Below, one piece after another: positions 62,667-64,000 of a stretch of 64,000 nucleotides of DNA. The stretch lies in the NCBI GenBank assembly GCA_016124535.1, contig WGNK01000003.1:40001-104000 (forward strand). Direction: 5' to 3'. Each line of letters starts with the position of its first letter. Positions within the stretch are counted from its first letter, which is position 1. Both the position numbers and the translations under genes were made by a program. The DNA is from Azospirillum sp. Its GTDB lineage: Bacteria; Pseudomonadota; Alphaproteobacteria; Azospirillales; Azospirillaceae. The notes beneath the pieces were generated by a model that saw nothing but the letters and a program-made list of their open reading frames with translations, had not been told where the DNA came from and ran no database searches.

Positions 62667-63458
62667 TCAATGGATCGAACCCGGGCTGGGTTCCGATTCG
62701 GCGCCCGTATTGGTCGGTTGGTCGGCCTTTAAGGCAGCCCTTTCGATCATCTCTGCCAGCAACAGCGCGAGGCAGCCATGGACCATGTCTGCCTGACGCA
62801 GTTGCTCGGCACGAGTTTCTTTAGCGAAATCCAGCAGGCCAGATTCAACCCAATGCTTCATCGTATCATATCTATGAAAAAACAACACGTCTTTAATCTG
62901 GGTTAGCCATTGCATCTGTTCGATATAGGGCGCCAGGTTGATCATGGTCGTCGATACCGGGGTATACTGCATATCCATCAGGATGACATCGACGCCATGC
63001 TGCTGGAGCTGATCGATCCCGCTCCCCAGCGCCGCGCCGAATTCGTCGGGTGCGATCCCCTGGATGGCGTCGGTGGTGCCGGTTTGCCATATCACCAGAT
63101 TGGGATGCTCGGCGATCACCTCCGGAGCGAAGGCCGCGATCATTTCCGCCGCGGTCCAGCGGGGCCGGGCGAGATTGGCGACATCGACCCGGCGCGGCGC
63201 CAGGCGCTGGCGGAGGTCCTGCTCAAGCCGGGCCGGATAGGCCCGGTCGGCCCGGCTTACCCCCTTTGCGGTCGAGGACGCCGTACCAACCACGATCACG
63301 CGCAAAGGCCCGCCGGCCAGCAAGGCCGCCTGAACGCTGGGGAGGCGCGCGTCGACATAGACAGCGCTGTCCGGTGCCGGACAGGAGGCTGCAGATTCGG
63401 GGGTCTGGGCACCAGCCGATCCGGCCAGCACAACCGCCAAGACGGCAAGCGCCCTCAT
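62667..63458 (-). CDS. Secreted SGNH-fold protein, catalytic residues lost
   Basis: A 263-residue protein with a signal peptide (ends GSAGA before QTPE). It aligns along its length with the next gene: LVIWQTGTTDAIQG against LVIWQVGANAVLRG, VILMDMQYTP against LLMDLQYSP, and FFHRYDTMKHWV against FHRFAIMRNWL. At aligned sites the block I Ser is Ala (GTASST), the block II Gly and block III Asn are missing, and the block V DxLHxND is absent. It therefore looks like a non-catalytic partner. Its ATG overlaps the opgC stop by four bases. Confidence 0.8.
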   Translation of the reverse strand: MRALAVLAVVLAGSAGAQTPESAASCPAPDSAVYVDARLPSVQAALLAGGPLRVIVVGTASSTAKGVSRADRAYPARLEQDLRQRLAPRRVDVANLARPRWTAAEMIAAFAPEVIAEHPNLVIWQTGTTDAIQGIAPDEFGAALGSGIDQLQQHGVDVILMDMQYTPVSTTMINLAPYIEQMQWLTQIKDVLFFHRYDTMKHWVESGLLDFAKETRAEQLRQADMVHGCLALLLAEMIERAALKADQPTNTGAESEPSPGSIH

Positions 63459-64000
63459 TGTGCCCCTCCCATCGACGCCACATCGCCGAGCGGCTGTTTC
63501 ACCGACCGCACGCGCGGCGGCGCCTTTTCCATCGCCTGGTACCAGGCCAGCACATAGGCGACGCCGATCATGCTGGCCGCCCCGGCGATGCTGACCGCCA
63601 GCTGCGCGGCCAGGGATTCATCGATCTCGACCAGCACAAAATGCCCGGCGAACGCCAGGACCGTACCAACGCAGAACACTTGCAACGACTGCTTGCCGCA
63701 AGCCCGCAGCGGCGCCGCCACCCGCCAGCTGAGAAATCCTGCCTGAGGCCCGACCATCCGCACCACCAGATAACCAACCGCCAGGAAGTGGACCAGACGC
63801 AGCAGGTCGAGATTGGTCTTGTCGATCGGATAGAGCAATCGTCCCAGCCAATTGGGCAAGTAGACGCTGAGTTCGGCGAAATGCCAGGTCAGCACGACCA
63901 GGAAGGCAAAAGCCAGATAGAGCGCCGCCGCCACGGTCAGCGCCGGATGGTTGGGCGCGAGCGGGGTCGGGGCGCCGTGCCGACGGCCGAAAAAGGCGCC
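63455..64000 (-). CDS. opgC: OpgC-type membrane acyltransferase (start beyond window)
   Basis: The C-terminal ~180 residues of a multi-span membrane protein; the frame is open to the window edge. Segments TNLDLLRLVHFLAVGYLVVRM and PLRACGKQSLQVFCVGTVLAFAGHFVL match OpgC of the acyltransferase-3 superfamily. OpgC moves succinyl groups to osmoregulated periplasmic glucans. Several hydrophobic spans are visible at about 63850-63925, 63745-63800, 63610-63680 and 63520-63600. A GTG at 63934 is internal, not the start. It heads a coupled operon with two SGNH-fold genes. Confidence 0.82.
   Translation of the reverse strand, partial: GAFFGRRHGAPTPLAPNHPALTVAAALYLAFAFLVVLTWHFAELSVYLPNWLGRLLYPIDKTNLDLLRLVHFLAVGYLVVRMVGPQAGFLSWRVAAPLRACGKQSLQVFCVGTVLAFAGHFVLVEIDESLAAQLAVSIAGAASMIGVAYVLAWYQAMEKAPPRVRSVKQPLGDVASMGGAQ

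Overview
This 64 kb window is high-GC, densely coded chromosomal DNA. It looks like an alphaproteobacterium, most likely in or near the order Rhodospirillales. The main clues are the bolA / J-domain / cobS / cobT block, the chorismate mutase-hisC pair divergent from metX-metW, a VtlR/LsrB-type LysR regulator, a zinc-ribbon gene divergent from ftsE-ftsX, and rquA for rhodoquinone synthesis. No insertion sequence, prophage, CRISPR array, rRNA or tRNA was recognised. Both ends cut genes: a 5'-nucleotidase family gene at the left and an OpgC-type acyltransferase at the right.

Layout. 0-5.5 kb: 5'-nucleotidase (partial), radC, pmbA/tldE, a ribbon-helix-helix protein, bolA and a J-domain protein. 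5.5-10.4 kb: aerobic cobaltochelatase genes cobS and cobT, with a 582-residue protein of no recognisable family between them. 10.6-12.4 kb: a secreted protein resembling a metal-free Cu/Zn-SOD fold, then an iron-binding periplasmic protein behind a Fur-like operator. 12.5-19.2 kb: lutABC lactate oxidation, an Smr-domain protein and a DctPQM TRAP transporter. 19.3-23.9 kb (minus strand): parvulin isomerase-argJ, a very acidic protein, an unknown protein and a zinc-ribbon membrane protein. 24-27 kb: ftsE-ftsX-ydcF-plsC. 27.4-29.7 kb: class II ribonucleotide reductase. 29.7-38 kb (minus strand): a PhoD-like phosphatase, a lytic transglycosylase, rlmJ, chaC, and a periplasmic binding protein overlapping a hybrid histidine kinase. 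38-43.7 kb: LysR regulator, hisC and chorismate mutase, metX-metW, and an FMN reductase. 43.7-54.1 kb: a small membrane protein, mlaA, pdeM, a thiolase, an RND efflux pair and a class A penicillin-binding protein. 54.6-57.8 kb: a COQ10-like protein, rquA and a di-heme cytochrome. 58.2-61.5 kb: rpmH-rnpA-yidD-yidC-engB. 61.8-64 kb: opgC followed by two SGNH-fold secreted proteins.

How the genes fit together. CobS/CobT make cobalamin, and the window also holds the cobalamin-dependent NrdJ and other growth functions. LutABC feeds electrons to quinone. RquA converts ubiquinone to rhodoquinone, and a COQ10-like quinone carrier lies directly upstream, which suggests a branched quinone pool usable in low oxygen. 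Several modules act on the envelope: MlaA, FtsEX, PBP1A, lytic transglycosylase, YidC/YidD and OpgC/SGNH.

The observations I rate highest are the OpgC/SGNH operon, in which one SGNH paralogue has lost its catalytic residues; the COQ10-like/rquA pair; the unknown large protein inside cobS-cobT; and the putative pseudo-SodC. Calls rest on reading motifs and gene context by eye. No database search was run.
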